Origin: an uncultured Collinsella sp.
GTDB lineage: Bacteria; Actinomycetota; Coriobacteriia; Coriobacteriales; Coriobacteriaceae
DNA length: 21,015 nt
Direction: 5' to 3'
Assembly (NCBI GenBank): GCA_958354105.1
Contig: CATWVA010000030.1
Span: 1-21,015 of the forward strand
In this document: piece by piece, positions 12,485-19,924 of the stretch
How the letters are laid out: the number at the start of each line of letters is the position of its first letter
How positions within the stretch are numbered: the stretch's first letter is position 1
Notes under the pieces: model-generated
Told to the model about the DNA's origin: nothing
The model's input: the letters and a program-made list of their open reading frames with translations, nothing else
Databases searched by the model: none
Program-made: the position numbers and the translations under genes

Positions 12485-13723
12485 ATGACAAAAGACGATA
12501 GGCAAGTGTTCGAGGTGCCCGATCGGCTCTTTGAATACGTGAGGTCGGTCGTCGACAACCGCGCGCTTGCAACGGTGCTGCTCTTTTTGCTGAGCCTGCT
12601 GCTGATTGGCATCGACAACATCGTCGGAATCTTGGCGGCGCTGCTTGTCGGCTTTTTGCTAATCGATCGATTTGAGATCGTGTGCCGCTGCGTGGTGATT
12701 GGCGGCGCCGCATGGGCCATGACGTTGGCGATTGGCGCCATGGCGCTCGGCGGCATCGAAGGGCCGGTGTTGTTCGATGCCGGCTTTGTATTCAACATGC
12801 TTGGCTTTGTGCTGGCGCTTGCCGTGTGCGTGCTGTTCTTGTGCGGCCGCGCCCTGTACTACCAGGGCTACGAGCAGGGCGAGCAGCATGCCGATTGTGT
12901 GCTGGCCGCTCGTATTCAAGATCGCCTGATCGATCACCCCGACACCTGGGACAACATCGACGGCGACTTCTTGGAGGTCGAGGGCGCCCTTAACCGCGTG
13001 CGTGACCGTGAGCGCAAGGTGCAGCAAGCTCTGCGTGACGAGTCGCATCGCAAGGACGATCTGGTCACGTACTTGGCACATGACCTACGCACCCCGCTTG
13101 CCAGTGTGGTGGGTTATCTTTCGCTGCTGCAAGAGGCTCCTGAGCTGCCGGTTGAGCAGCGTGCGCACTTTACGGGCGTGGCGCTCGACAAGGCGCACCG
13201 GCTCGATGCGCTCATCGAAGAGTTCTTCGATATCACGCGCTTTGACTTCCACGATATCGTGCTCACGCGCGGCTATGTTGATCTGGGGTTGCTGCTGGCT
13301 CAGGTGGCTGACGAGTTCTATCCCATCCTCAACGAGCAGCATAAGGAAGCCCAAGTTGATATTCGCGAGGACCTGACGGTGCTCGTGGATGGCGACAAGA
13401 TGGCCCGCGTGTTCAACAACATCATGAAAAACGCCGTCGCCTATAGCTATGAGGGTTCGACTATCACGATTGAGGCCAGGCGCCAAGACGATGGCGGCGT
13501 GCGCGTGCGCTTTATCAATCAGGGCGATCCTATCCCTGCGGCTAAGCTCAAGGTGATCTTTGAGAAGTTCTATCGCCTGGATGCGGCGCGTGCGACCAAT
13601 CGCGGTGGTGCCGGTTTGGGCCTTGCTATTGCCAAGGAGATCATCGCGGCACACGGCGGTACCGTTGCATGTGAATCGACGCCCGAACACACGATATTCA
13701 CCATCGGGCTGCCCGCCGCATAG
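12485..13723 (+). CDS. Sensor histidine kinase, VanS-like catalytic core with four predicted membrane helices
   Basis: The 412-aa protein has about four hydrophobic segments in residues 24-122 with very short loops, so it probably senses within or at the membrane rather than through a large outer domain. The H-box YLAHDLRTPLASVVGYLSLL carries the phosphorylated His199. The N-box is NNIMKNAVAYS, and the G boxes include EKFYRLDAAR and GGAGLGLAIAKEI. The core resembles VanS-type kinases. A longer in-frame opening exists upstream, but the ATG at 12485 with GAGGATC is preferred. It is co-transcribed with the preceding regulator. No terminator is evident before pstB. Confidence 0.92.
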   Translation: MTKDDRQVFEVPDRLFEYVRSVVDNRALATVLLFLLSLLLIGIDNIVGILAALLVGFLLIDRFEIVCRCVVIGGAAWAMTLAIGAMALGGIEGPVLFDAGFVFNMLGFVLALAVCVLFLCGRALYYQGYEQGEQHADCVLAARIQDRLIDHPDTWDNIDGDFLEVEGALNRVRDRERKVQQALRDESHRKDDLVTYLAHDLRTPLASVVGYLSLLQEAPELPVEQRAHFTGVALDKAHRLDALIEEFFDITRFDFHDIVLTRGYVDLGLLLAQVADEFYPILNEQHKEAQVDIREDLTVLVDGDKMARVFNNIMKNAVAYSYEGSTITIEARRQDDGGVRVRFINQGDPIPAAKLKVIFEKFYRLDAARATNRGGAGLGLAIAKEIIAAHGGTVACESTPEHTIFTIGLPAA

Positions 13724-13784
13724 CTAGCGTGCCCTTACAAACACTTGACAATGTGCTCACGTGCGTATGAGCCGCGATTCCTAC

Positions 13785-13812
13785 TATCGATACTGCTGAA
13801 TTGATATCGATA
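13785..13812. promoter_or_regulatory. Paired TATCGATA palindromes before pstB
   Basis: TATCGATA occurs at 13785-13792 and 13805-13812, exactly 20 bp apart (about two helical turns). The second copy touches the ribosome binding site. Slightly upstream, GCTCA-N8-TGAGC (13755-13772) and TTGACA (13745-13750) suggest a regulated promoter region. Confidence 0.4.
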
Positions 13813-13826
13813 TGGAGGTGTGCGGT

Positions 13827-14702
13827 ATGAAGGCTGCTGCGGCTGTGGAGCCCACGGAGCTTGAAGAACTCATGAAAGCGCAGGCCGAGGCCGCGCATGA
13901 GCGCGAGGTTGGGGATGCGACTCGCCCCACGGCAGAGGATCTTGCCGCCTCGCCGACGCGCATCGATGTCGAGGGCCTCGACCTGTTCTATGGCGACCAC
14001 CATGCGCTCAAGGACGTGAATATCAAGATCCGCGACAAGCAGATCACCTCGTTCATCGGGCCTTCGGGCTGCGGAAAGTCCACGTTGCTGCGCTGCTTTA
14101 ACCGCATGAACGACGGCATCAAGGATTGCCGCATCGAGGGCAAGATCGCGCTCGATGGTCAAGATATCCTGGGCGATTACGACATCTGCCGTTTGCGCCA
14201 GCGCGTGGGCATGGTGTTCCAGCGCCCCAACCCGTTTCCCATGAGCATCTACGACAACGTCGCCTACGGTCCGCGCGGTATGGGTGTGCGCGACCGCGTC
14301 ATGCTCGATGAGCTGGTCGAGGACTCCCTTCGTCGCGCTGCGCTATGGGATGAGGTCAAGGACAAGCTCATGGAGTCGGGCCTGGGTCTTTCGGGTGGAC
14401 AGCAGCAGCGCCTGTGCATCGCCCGCGCACTTGCCGTGCAGCCCGACATTCTGCTGATGGACGAGCCGACCTCGGCACTCGACCCTGTGTCGACGTTGGT
14501 GGTGGAGCAGCTGGCCTGCGAGCTCAAGGAGACCTGCACGCTGGTGGTCGTGACGCACAACATGCAGCAGGCCGCGCGTATTTCCGATTCGGTTGCGTTC
14601 TTTTTGCTGGGTGAGCTGGTGGAGCACGCGCCCACCGCGCAACTCTTCAAGAATCCGTCCGATCCGCGCACCGCGGATTATTTGACGGGGCGTTTTGGCT
14701 GA
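13827..14702 (+). CDS. pstB: Phosphate ABC transporter ATP-binding protein PstB
   Basis: The 291-aa protein has Walker A GPSGCGKST (78-86), the PstB-typical RCFNRMNDGI, Q-loop VFQRPNPFPMSIYDNVAYGPR, ABC signature LSGGQQQR (about 188) and Walker B ILLMDEPTSALDP. VVTHNMQQAARISD follows, and it ends with the PstB-like DPRTADYLTGRFG. It powers high-affinity phosphate uptake on the inner face of the membrane. An extra acidic N-terminal stretch of about 50 residues precedes the domain. GGAGG at 13814-13818 indicates the ATG at 13827 rather than 13812. pstS, pstC, pstA and phoU are not adjacent. A PhoBR-like pair follows, which supports a phosphate role. Confidence 0.95.
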   Translation: MKAAAAVEPTELEELMKAQAEAAHEREVGDATRPTAEDLAASPTRIDVEGLDLFYGDHHALKDVNIKIRDKQITSFIGPSGCGKSTLLRCFNRMNDGIKDCRIEGKIALDGQDILGDYDICRLRQRVGMVFQRPNPFPMSIYDNVAYGPRGMGVRDRVMLDELVEDSLRRAALWDEVKDKLMESGLGLSGGQQQRLCIARALAVQPDILLMDEPTSALDPVSTLVVEQLACELKETCTLVVVTHNMQQAARISDSVAFFLLGELVEHAPTAQLFKNPSDPRTADYLTGRFG

Positions 14703-14766
14703 CGCTGTCTTTTGCAGGTGCCTTTAGGGTTAAGATGCGGTCATATCGGCCGCAAAGGGGTTCAAC

Positions 14767-15495
14767 ATGATCTATTACGTCGAGGACGATGACAACATCA
14801 GGGATTTGACAGTCTACGCGCTGCGCAAGCAGGGAATCGAGGCCGAGGGCTTTTCGTGCGATGGCGAGTTTAAAGCTGCCGTGGCGCGACGGGTGCCCGA
14901 TGCTGTGCTGCTCGATATCATGCTGCCCGACACCGATGGCTTGGCGATTATGCGTCGCCTGCGTGCCGATCGCCTGACGGCGACGGTGCCCATCATGATG
15001 CTTACCGCCAAGGACACCGAACTCGACAAGGTGATGGCGCTCGATGGCGGTGCCGACGATTACCTGACTAAGCCGTTTTCGCTCATGGAGCTTGCGAGCC
15101 GTTGCCGCGCACTGCTGCGTCGCGGCGGCATGGTCAAGCAGGCGAGCGATGTGCTCAGCGTGGGCGATATCGTACTTTCGCCCAGCCACCGCGAAGTGAC
15201 TGTTGCCGGTGAACCGCTCAAGCTCACGCTGCGCGAATTCGACCTGCTCGAGTACCTCATGCGCAAACCTGGCGTGGTCTTTACCCGCGAGTCGCTGCTG
15301 CAGAGCGTATGGGGCTGGGACTTCGACGGCGGTTCGCGCACCGTCGACGTACATGTGCAGACGCTCCGCCAAAAGCTCGGCGAGCATGCGAGCGCCATAG
15401 AGACCGTGCGCGGCGTGGGCTATCGTCTGGCCGAGCCTTCGGCCGGTGATGGTGCCGAAGGTGACGACACCGCGTCCACTGCATCGGAGGAGTAA
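14767..15495 (+). CDS. OmpR-family response regulator, PhoB/PhoP-like
   Basis: The 242-aa protein has receiver residues D7/D8, phospho-acceptor D50 (AVLLDIMLPDTDG), T80 and K102. A winged-helix output domain follows, with RESLLQSVWGWDFDGGSRTVDVHVQTLRQKLG and VRGVGYRL. A short acidic Ser/Thr-rich tail (DGAEGDDTASTASEE) extends beyond the usual end. The neighbours, pstB upstream and a PhoR-like kinase 3 nt downstream, suggest it is the phosphate regulator. AAAGGGG precedes the ATG. A separate promoter with -10 TAAGAT in the 64-nt gap after pstB is possible. Confidence 0.92.
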   Translation: MIYYVEDDDNIRDLTVYALRKQGIEAEGFSCDGEFKAAVARRVPDAVLLDIMLPDTDGLAIMRRLRADRLTATVPIMMLTAKDTELDKVMALDGGADDYLTKPFSLMELASRCRALLRRGGMVKQASDVLSVGDIVLSPSHREVTVAGEPLKLTLREFDLLEYLMRKPGVVFTRESLLQSVWGWDFDGGSRTVDVHVQTLRQKLGEHASAIETVRGVGYRLAEPSAGDGAEGDDTASTASEE

Positions 15496-15498
15496 CCC

Positions 15499-16923
15499 GT
15501 GGTCTTCGCCCCCCAGGGAAAACAAACGTTGTCGCACCGCGTTTTTGTGACGATCTTTGTTTGCGCCATGGCGGTTATCGTGGCGTTTACGGTGCTGGGT
15601 GCGTTCTTTGTGCAAAACACCTTGGCGGATGCCACGAGTGCCAATCTGGCGCAGGAAACCGAGCTCATTGCTGCCGCCCTCGACGAGCAGCAGGAGCCCA
15701 TCCCGTTCTTGCGTAGCCTCGATCGCGAGGACTTACGCATCACGCTGATTAACAAGGATGGATCGGTTGCCTACGACAACGAGGCGTCGCCTTCCGCACT
15801 GCCCAACCATGGTGATCGCCCCGAGGTCATCGAGGCCTTTGAGAGTGGTTTGGGTTCCGCGGAGCGCGCAAGCTCTACGCTCGACGAGATTATGCTGTAT
15901 CGCGCCGTCACCCTTGATAACGGCCAGGTCGTTCGCTTGGCGCAGGCCCAGCCTGGCGTTGCGGCGATTTTGCTGTCGATGCTGGCGCCGATGCTGCTTA
16001 TCGCAGCAGCGGGTGCAGTACTCTCGTTTTTTATGGCGCGCCGTGAGTCCCGTGCCATCATCGCGCCGTTACAAGAGGTGGATTTGGATCACCCACGCCG
16101 TAGCTATGAGCACGCCTATGCCGAGATGGTTCCCATGCTTGAGCGCATCGAGTCGCAGCGCCAGGAACTCAAGCGCCAAATGGCGGTGCTAGCGGACAAC
16201 GACCGTATGCGCCGCGAGTTCACGGCGAATATCACCCATGAGCTCAAGACGCCGCTTACGGCGATTTCGGGCTATGCCGAGCTCATCGCAAATGGCATGG
16301 TCGAGGGCGAGGACGACCTGCGCAACTTTGGCGGTCGCATCTATCGTGAGGCGGGCCGCTTGGCAGCGCTTGTCAACGACATCCTTACGCTGTCTAACTT
16401 GGACGAGGCCGAACGTGCGACTGAAGGCGAGACAGTGCCCATTGGTTCCACGGAGCCTATTGAGCTCTCGCGTGCGATCTACGCGGTTGAGCAGCGTCTT
16501 GAACAGGTCGCCCGTCAAGCGAATGTGACGATAAGTCATGAGACCAAGCCTGTGGTCATCGAAGGCGTGTCGCGCTTGATCGACGAGCTCATCTATAATC
16601 TGGCAAGCAACGCCATCCGCTACAATCGACCCGGCGGTACGGTTACGTTGCAGTGCGGCACCAACGACGAAGACCATCCGTTCCTCGCTGTCGCCGACAC
16701 GGGAATCGGTATCGCGCCTGAAGAGCAGGGCAAGGTATTTGAGCGGTTCTATCGCGTGGACAAGAGTAGGTCCAAGGCACGCGGCGGAACCGGCCTGGGG
16801 CTTGCCATTGTCAAGCATGCGGCCCTGTATCATCACGCCACGCTCGATCTGTCGAGTGAGTTGGGCGTGGGAACCACCATTACGGTGACGTTTCCCATAC
16901 AGCAGGACGAGCCATTCGCATAG
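15499..16923 (+). CDS. Sensor histidine kinase, PhoR-like
   Basis: The 474-aa protein has a first membrane helix at about residues 14-38, an outer domain of about 110 residues and a second helix at about 150-176. A linker follows, then H-box FTANITHELKTPLTAISGYAE with His247. The N-box is NLASNAIRYNRPGG, and the G boxes are DTGIGIAPEEQGKVFERFYRVD and GGTGLGLAIVKHA. The layout matches PhoR/PhoR-like kinases of Gram-positive bacteria. The start is GTG with GGAGG just upstream, inside the end of the regulator gene, so the two are co-translated. A hairpin after the stop probably ends the unit. Confidence 0.93.
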   Translation: MVFAPQGKQTLSHRVFVTIFVCAMAVIVAFTVLGAFFVQNTLADATSANLAQETELIAAALDEQQEPIPFLRSLDREDLRITLINKDGSVAYDNEASPSALPNHGDRPEVIEAFESGLGSAERASSTLDEIMLYRAVTLDNGQVVRLAQAQPGVAAILLSMLAPMLLIAAAGAVLSFFMARRESRAIIAPLQEVDLDHPRRSYEHAYAEMVPMLERIESQRQELKRQMAVLADNDRMRREFTANITHELKTPLTAISGYAELIANGMVEGEDDLRNFGGRIYREAGRLAALVNDILTLSNLDEAERATEGETVPIGSTEPIELSRAIYAVEQRLEQVARQANVTISHETKPVVIEGVSRLIDELIYNLASNAIRYNRPGGTVTLQCGTNDEDHPFLAVADTGIGIAPEEQGKVFERFYRVDKSRSKARGGTGLGLAIVKHAALYHHATLDLSSELGVGTTITVTFPIQQDEPFA

Positions 16924-16948
16924 CGATACAACATAGATATTGATGTAG

Positions 16949-16993
16949 ACGCCGCATTTGACTTTCGGGTGCGGCGTTGTTGCGCAATTTTAC
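16949..16993 (+). terminator. Probable terminator after the PhoR-like gene
   Basis: ACGCCGCA (16949-16956) pairs with TGCGGCGT (16970-16977) around a 13-nt loop. The T tract is broken (TGTTGCGCAATTTT), so strength is uncertain. Confidence 0.55.
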
Positions 16994-17118
16994 GATTGCT
17001 TCCGACATTTTTACAGGAGAGCCTGTTTCTTATGTATAGAGTTTGGTCTCGGTAAAAAGATGCGATAACATACGGACAGTTTTGTCAATCCGAACTGGGG
17101 AAATGAAAGGCAAGCTGC

Positions 17119-17775
17119 ATGACCCTTCTCGAACTGTTCCAGCTGCTGAAGAAGCACCTCAAGCTGGTCATCACCCTTCCGGTGGTCTGCGCGATCGCCA
17201 TGGGCATCGTGTCCTTCGTTGCGATGGACAACACCTATACCGCGACGACGAGCATGTACATTCTCGCCAAGACCGACGATAGCGGTCAGATGAGCTACAA
17301 CGATCTCTCGGCGAGCCAGATGCTTTCCAACGATATCGCCACGCTGCTGGATAGCGATAGCGTTAAGAGCGGCGCCGCCAAAGAACTGGGCCTTACCGAT
17401 CTGGATGACTACAAGGTGTCTGTTTCCTCCGAGACCACCACGCGTGTCATTACGCTTTCGGTTACCGGCACCGATGCCAAGGAGACGGCTGAGGTCGCAA
17501 AGGCCATTGCCAGCTCGGTGAGTACGGTCGCTCAGAACGTCGGCGCTGCCCAGAGCATCAACGTTATCGACGAGGCTAAGACCCCCGAAGCCCCCAGCGG
17601 CCCCAAGCGCACGCTGTATATTGCCGTCGCGTTCCTCGCCGGTATCTTTATCGCAGTTGCCTATGTCGTTTTGGCAGACATGCTCAATACCCGCATCCGC
17701 GGTGCCGAAGAGGCAGAAGAGCTCCTGGGTATTCCCGTTGTTGGCCGAATTCCGGCTATGAAAGGTGGTAAATAG
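17119..17775 (+). CDS. Wzz/CapA-type polysaccharide co-polymerase
   Basis: The 218-aa protein has two membrane helices (about 18-38 and 165-187) flanking an outer domain. A proline-containing PEAPSGPKR lies just before the second helix, as in Wzz/chain-length determinants. The short cytoplasmic tail ends EELLGIPVVGRIPAMKGGK. It sets the chain length of a Wzy-dependent capsule or exopolysaccharide and, in Gram-positive bacteria, activates the separate BY-kinase encoded next. AAAGG lies about 9 nt before the ATG. The leader carries ACAGG-N4-CCTGT (17013-17026) and a possible -10 box TATAGA (17035-17040). The kinase gene starts 2 nt after the stop. Confidence 0.9.
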   Translation: MTLLELFQLLKKHLKLVITLPVVCAIAMGIVSFVAMDNTYTATTSMYILAKTDDSGQMSYNDLSASQMLSNDIATLLDSDSVKSGAAKELGLTDLDDYKVSVSSETTTRVITLSVTGTDAKETAEVAKAIASSVSTVAQNVGAAQSINVIDEAKTPEAPSGPKRTLYIAVAFLAGIFIAVAYVVLADMLNTRIRGAEEAEELLGIPVVGRIPAMKGGK

Positions 17776-17777
17776 GC

Positions 17778-18515
17778 ATGGCTAAGGCAAAGAACACCGA
17801 TAAGCTCGTTGTGCAGAATGCCGCCAAGACCCTTCTGGCCAACATCCGCTTTGCGAGCGTGGATGACCCCATTCGCACCATCACCGTTACCTCCTCGATT
17901 CCCAACGAGGGCAAGTCTACGGTTTCCATTAACCTTGCTCAGGCAATCGCCACGAGCGGCAAGAGTGTCCTGCTGGTCGAGGCTGATATGCGTCGCAGGT
18001 CCCTTGCCGATATGCTCGGCGTCCGCTCCCGCGGCGGACTCTATGCAGTCCTGTCCGAGCAGGTTTCTATCGACCAGGCGATTGTCGAGACGGGTCAGAA
18101 GAACTTCTACTTCCTCGATGCCGAGCCGCACATTCCCAATCCTGCCGACATCATCGTCTCCCATCGCTTTGCCAAGCTGGTAAAGGCACTGTCCGCCAAG
18201 TTCCAGTACGTCATCTTCGATGCTCCCCCGGTCGGCACCTTCATCGATGCTGCCGAGATTGCCAGCCTGACCGACGGCGCGCTGTTCGTGGTGCGCGAGA
18301 ACTTTACCAAGCGCGAAGAGGCGCTCAACGCCATCGGTCAGCTTAAGAAGTCCGAGAAGGTCAAGCTCATCGGTACCGTCATGAATTACTGTGAGACCGA
18401 GACCAGCGAGTACTACTATTCTTACTACACCAAGGACGGTAAGAAGGTTAAGAAGGGCTCCGACAATCAGGGGACTTCCAAAAAGGGCATCTTCACCAAC
18501 CGAGCAAACGTTTAG
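17778..18515 (+). CDS. Capsular BY-kinase (CapB/Wze/CpsD-type tyrosine autokinase)
   Basis: The 245-aa protein has the bacterial tyrosine kinase version of Walker A, SSIPNEGKST (39-48). Walker A' is VLLVEADMRR (64-73), and Walker B is YVIFDAPP (144-151). The C-terminal tyrosine cluster EYYYSYY is followed by a lysine-rich tail. The kinase cycles between phosphorylated and free states to control polymer export, with the Wzz-like partner upstream and the phosphatase downstream. Walker A' usually reads D-x-D; here it is E-A-D, a conservative change. Together with its neighbours it forms a complete control trio. Confidence 0.93.
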   Translation: MAKAKNTDKLVVQNAAKTLLANIRFASVDDPIRTITVTSSIPNEGKSTVSINLAQAIATSGKSVLLVEADMRRRSLADMLGVRSRGGLYAVLSEQVSIDQAIVETGQKNFYFLDAEPHIPNPADIIVSHRFAKLVKALSAKFQYVIFDAPPVGTFIDAAEIASLTDGALFVVRENFTKREEALNAIGQLKKSEKVKLIGTVMNYCETETSEYYYSYYTKDGKKVKKGSDNQGTSKKGIFTNRANV

Positions 18516-18532
18516 TTGATTAAGGCTGACCT

Positions 18533-19183
18533 ATGCGTGACATTCATTGCCATATCTTGCCGGGTGTAGACGACGGCGCCGCCGATCTCGATGAGAGCTT
18601 GGCGATGCTCGAGGCTGCCAAGCGGGCCGGTGTAACCAGAATCGTTTGCACTCCTCACTGCCGTGATCCCTATTTTGATTACGACAAGATGTGGGATGCC
18701 TTTGAGCTGCTGCGTGATAACGCTGACGGTTTTCCGCTCCAGATGGGCTTCGAGGTCAACCATCGAAAGCTCGTTGAGCTTGGTATCGATGCCGCGGAGC
18801 ACCTGCATTTCGATGGGACCAACGAGTTTCTGCTCGAGCTTTCGACGCATGCCGATGCGTATGCGTTTAGAGAGTACGAGAACACGATTTACGATTTGCA
18901 GTGCCGTGGCTACCAGGTGATCATCGCTCATCCTGAGCGCTATCGTGCGGTTCAAAAGGATGTAAGCGTGGCGGAGCGCCTGGTCGATATGGGCTGCAAG
19001 CTGCAAGCTTCGGCGGACTTTATTGCCGGCGGTCGCTTTGGTCGCGAGAAAAAGCCGGCACAGCGCCTGTTCGATCAGAACCTGTACAGCTTCATCGCGA
19101 GCGATGCCCATAACGTGGGTCATTACGATTGCCTGGCGAAGGCTCGCGCGAAGTTTAGCGTGCGCGGAGCTCATTTTCGCTAA
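18533..19183 (+). CDS. PHP-type tyrosine-protein phosphatase (CpsB/CapC-like)
   Basis: The 216-aa protein opens with the metal-binding motif HCHILPGVDDG (His5, His7). It has further expected ligands at His42 (CTPH), His133 (AHPERY) and Asp191/His193 (SDAHN). These fit the manganese-dependent PHP phosphatases that remove phosphate from the BY-kinase tail. The ribosome binding site (TAAGG) is modest, and the gap from the kinase is only 17 nt, so it is in the same operon. No glycosyltransferase, flippase or polymerase genes follow; the next gene is an unrelated acetyltransferase. Confidence 0.93.
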   Translation: MRDIHCHILPGVDDGAADLDESLAMLEAAKRAGVTRIVCTPHCRDPYFDYDKMWDAFELLRDNADGFPLQMGFEVNHRKLVELGIDAAEHLHFDGTNEFLLELSTHADAYAFREYENTIYDLQCRGYQVIIAHPERYRAVQKDVSVAERLVDMGCKLQASADFIAGGRFGREKKPAQRLFDQNLYSFIASDAHNVGHYDCLAKARAKFSVRGAHFR

Positions 19184-19221
19184 AATCTGTCCCTAACGTT
19201 CGCATTGAATGAAAGGGCAGC

Positions 19222-19722
19222 ATGGATATCCAACTTAAGACGGGATGCTTTGATGACGCGGCGTTGGTGCGCCGCGTCGTTTTTATGGACGAGCAGGGCT
19301 ACGAGAATGAGTTCGACGCTATCGACGAGGATCCGAACTGCATTCATGTGACGCTCTATGTAGACGGCGAGCTTGCCGGTTGCTCGCGCGTGTTTCCCGA
19401 AGAGCTTGAGCGCGCGGCTGACGCAGGGGCTCCGGTGTCGCCGGCGTGCGACTTGGACGAAGGCGTCGCGGCGGGGGAGACCTACATTATGGGGCGCGTG
19501 GCTGTGCTGCCGAGCATGCGCCGTCGCGGTCTGGCGAGCAAGATTGTCGAGGCCAGTGATACGTGCGCGCGTGATGCCGGCGCCAAGCTCATTAAGCTGC
19601 ATGCGCAGGAATACGTGCTGCCGCTCTATGCCAAGGCGGGCTACACGCAGATTGCCCCGGTGGACTACGAAGACGAGGGCCAGCCCCATGCTTGGATGGC
19701 CAAGCGCGTAGATGGCAGATAG
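19222..19722 (+). CDS. GNAT family N-acetyltransferase
   Basis: The 166-aa protein is a single GNAT domain. Residues about 88-108 carry the acetyl-CoA motif (MGRVAVLPSMRRRGLASKIVE, a version of V-x-P-x-x-R-x-x-G-x-A). A strand and helix follow (AKLIKLHAQEYVLPLYAKAGY). The opening and the DPNCIHVTLYVDGELAGCSRV segment resemble ElaA/YjcF-like acetyltransferases, whose substrates are mostly unknown. GAAAGGG lies about 8 nt before the ATG. It is 38 nt after the phosphatase gene, so it may be read from the capsule operon, but its function need not be linked. Confidence 0.88.
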   Translation: MDIQLKTGCFDDAALVRRVVFMDEQGYENEFDAIDEDPNCIHVTLYVDGELAGCSRVFPEELERAADAGAPVSPACDLDEGVAAGETYIMGRVAVLPSMRRRGLASKIVEASDTCARDAGAKLIKLHAQEYVLPLYAKAGYTQIAPVDYEDEGQPHAWMAKRVDGR

Positions 19723-19869
19723 GGACGTTCCTTTCCTGCCGGCAGTCGGGGACACTCCTTGGCAATTGGCGTATCAGAGCGTTTGGACATACAGTTTTTC
19801 GATTCCGTATGTATATATGCGCGCTAATGGGTTATAAAATCTAAGTCTGGACATAGCAGGTCTGCGATG

Positions 19870-19894
19870 CGGCTCGGGCAACCGGGCCGTTTTT
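19870..19894 (+). terminator. Terminator-like hairpin 30 nt before the htpG start
   Basis: CGGCTCGG (19870-19877), loop GCAA, CCGGGCCG (19882-19889), followed by five Ts. The only good -10-like boxes (TTATAAAAT near 19832, TATGTA near 19808) lie upstream of it. It may end the GNAT transcript or act as a leader terminator for htpG. Confidence 0.75.
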
Positions 19895-19924
19895 GCGGAC
19901 GGGGGTAGCGCGAAAGGACTGCAC

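Noticed and set aside
10225..13723. Vancomycin resistance cluster
   Set aside because: No vanH, vanA/B ligase or vanX is present. The carboxypeptidase is a serine PBP5-type enzyme and the two-component pair is only VanRS-like.
13812..13826. ATG at 13812 as start of pstB
   Set aside because: It overlaps the GGAGG ribosome binding site that serves the ATG at 13827.
19723..19924. CIRCE or HspR/HAIR element controlling htpG
   Set aside because: Neither TTAGCACTC-N9-GAGTGCTAA nor CTTGAGT-N7-ACTCAAG is found in the gap.
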